Source of the DNA: Bacteroidales bacterium
GTDB taxonomy: Bacteria; Bacteroidota; Bacteroidia; Bacteroidales; UBA12170
Length of the DNA: 32,303 nt
Assembly: GCA_016744655.1 (NCBI GenBank)
Contig: JADGDY010000043.1
Coordinates: forward strand, 1 to 32,303
Direction: 5' to 3'
Shown here piece after piece: positions 32,257 to 32,303 of this stretch (its first letter is position 1; each line of letters begins with the position of its first letter). A program made the position numbers and the translations under genes. The notes below the pieces were generated by a model that did not search any database, was not told where the DNA came from, and saw only the letters and a list, made by a program, of their open reading frames with translations.

Positions 32257-32303
32257 GGAGTGGCGACGACTTACTCTCCCACCATTGGCAGTACCATCAG
32301 CGC
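32257..32303 (-). rRNA. rrf: 5S rRNA, 3' part
   Basis: The minus strand reads GCGCTGATGGTACTGC...GTGGGAGAGTAAGTCG...CGCC, the conserved 3' half of 5S rRNA. The gene runs past the window edge; 23S and 16S are expected to its right. The exact 3' end is approximate. Confidence 0.9.

Overview
The window is low-GC DNA from a member of the Bacteroidota. The evidence is consistent: two secreted proteins carry type IX secretion (T9SS) sorting domains (one type A, one type B); promoters match the Bacteroidota -7 element TAnnTTTG; genes start without Shine-Dalgarno sequences and often at TTG or GTG; and families common in this phylum are present (LptC-like lipoprotein, PASTA protein without a kinase, LpxR-like deacylase). 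I cannot name the genus. Most of the window is ordinary chromosome, dominated by one 13.4-kb gene.

Layout, left to right. (1) Minus strand: purB, then a GT-A glycosyltransferase, separated by a spacer with nested inverted repeats. (2) Plus strand, 2.8-8.1 kb: a tight cell-envelope operon with coaX, an outer-membrane beta-barrel, a TPR protein, lptC (TTG start) and a CorC/HlyC-type membrane protein; neighbours overlap or lie within 13 bp. (3) 8.1-8.53 kb: the decayed remnant of a small secreted protein with an Ig-like (DUF6252-like) pattern, broken by stops and a frameshift. (4) 8.7-12.6 kb: an operon of a PASTA protein, a T9SS type A cargo protein and an RluD-family pseudouridine synthase, closed by a clear terminator. 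(5) 12.65-13.2 kb: non-coding DNA with palindromes, then tRNA-His(GTG) on the minus strand with its own promoter and terminator. (6) 13.4-14.5 kb: an orphan DppC/OppC-type ABC permease. (7) 14.66-28.1 kb: a 4481-residue secreted surface protein made of several repeat families and ending in a type B T9SS domain, followed by a strong terminator. (8) 28.17-28.8 kb: a MarC-family membrane protein, convergent with (9) minus-strand genes for a CrtI/retinol-saturase-like FAD oxidoreductase and an LpxR-like protein with a long N-terminal extension. (10) At the right edge, the 3' end of a minus-strand 5S rRNA and the rRNA operon terminator.

The most striking structure is inside the giant protein. Ten consecutive modules of exactly 90 residues (270 bp) stand head to tail with no length change; each has cysteines at module positions 14 and 76 and a core reading YQLRLDSD or close to it. 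An eleventh copy lies upstream inside a roughly 780-bp unit that is itself duplicated. Six promoters share the TAnnTTTG element, and two of them (marC and the LpxR-like gene) overlap the longest possible start codon, so those starts are moved downstream here.
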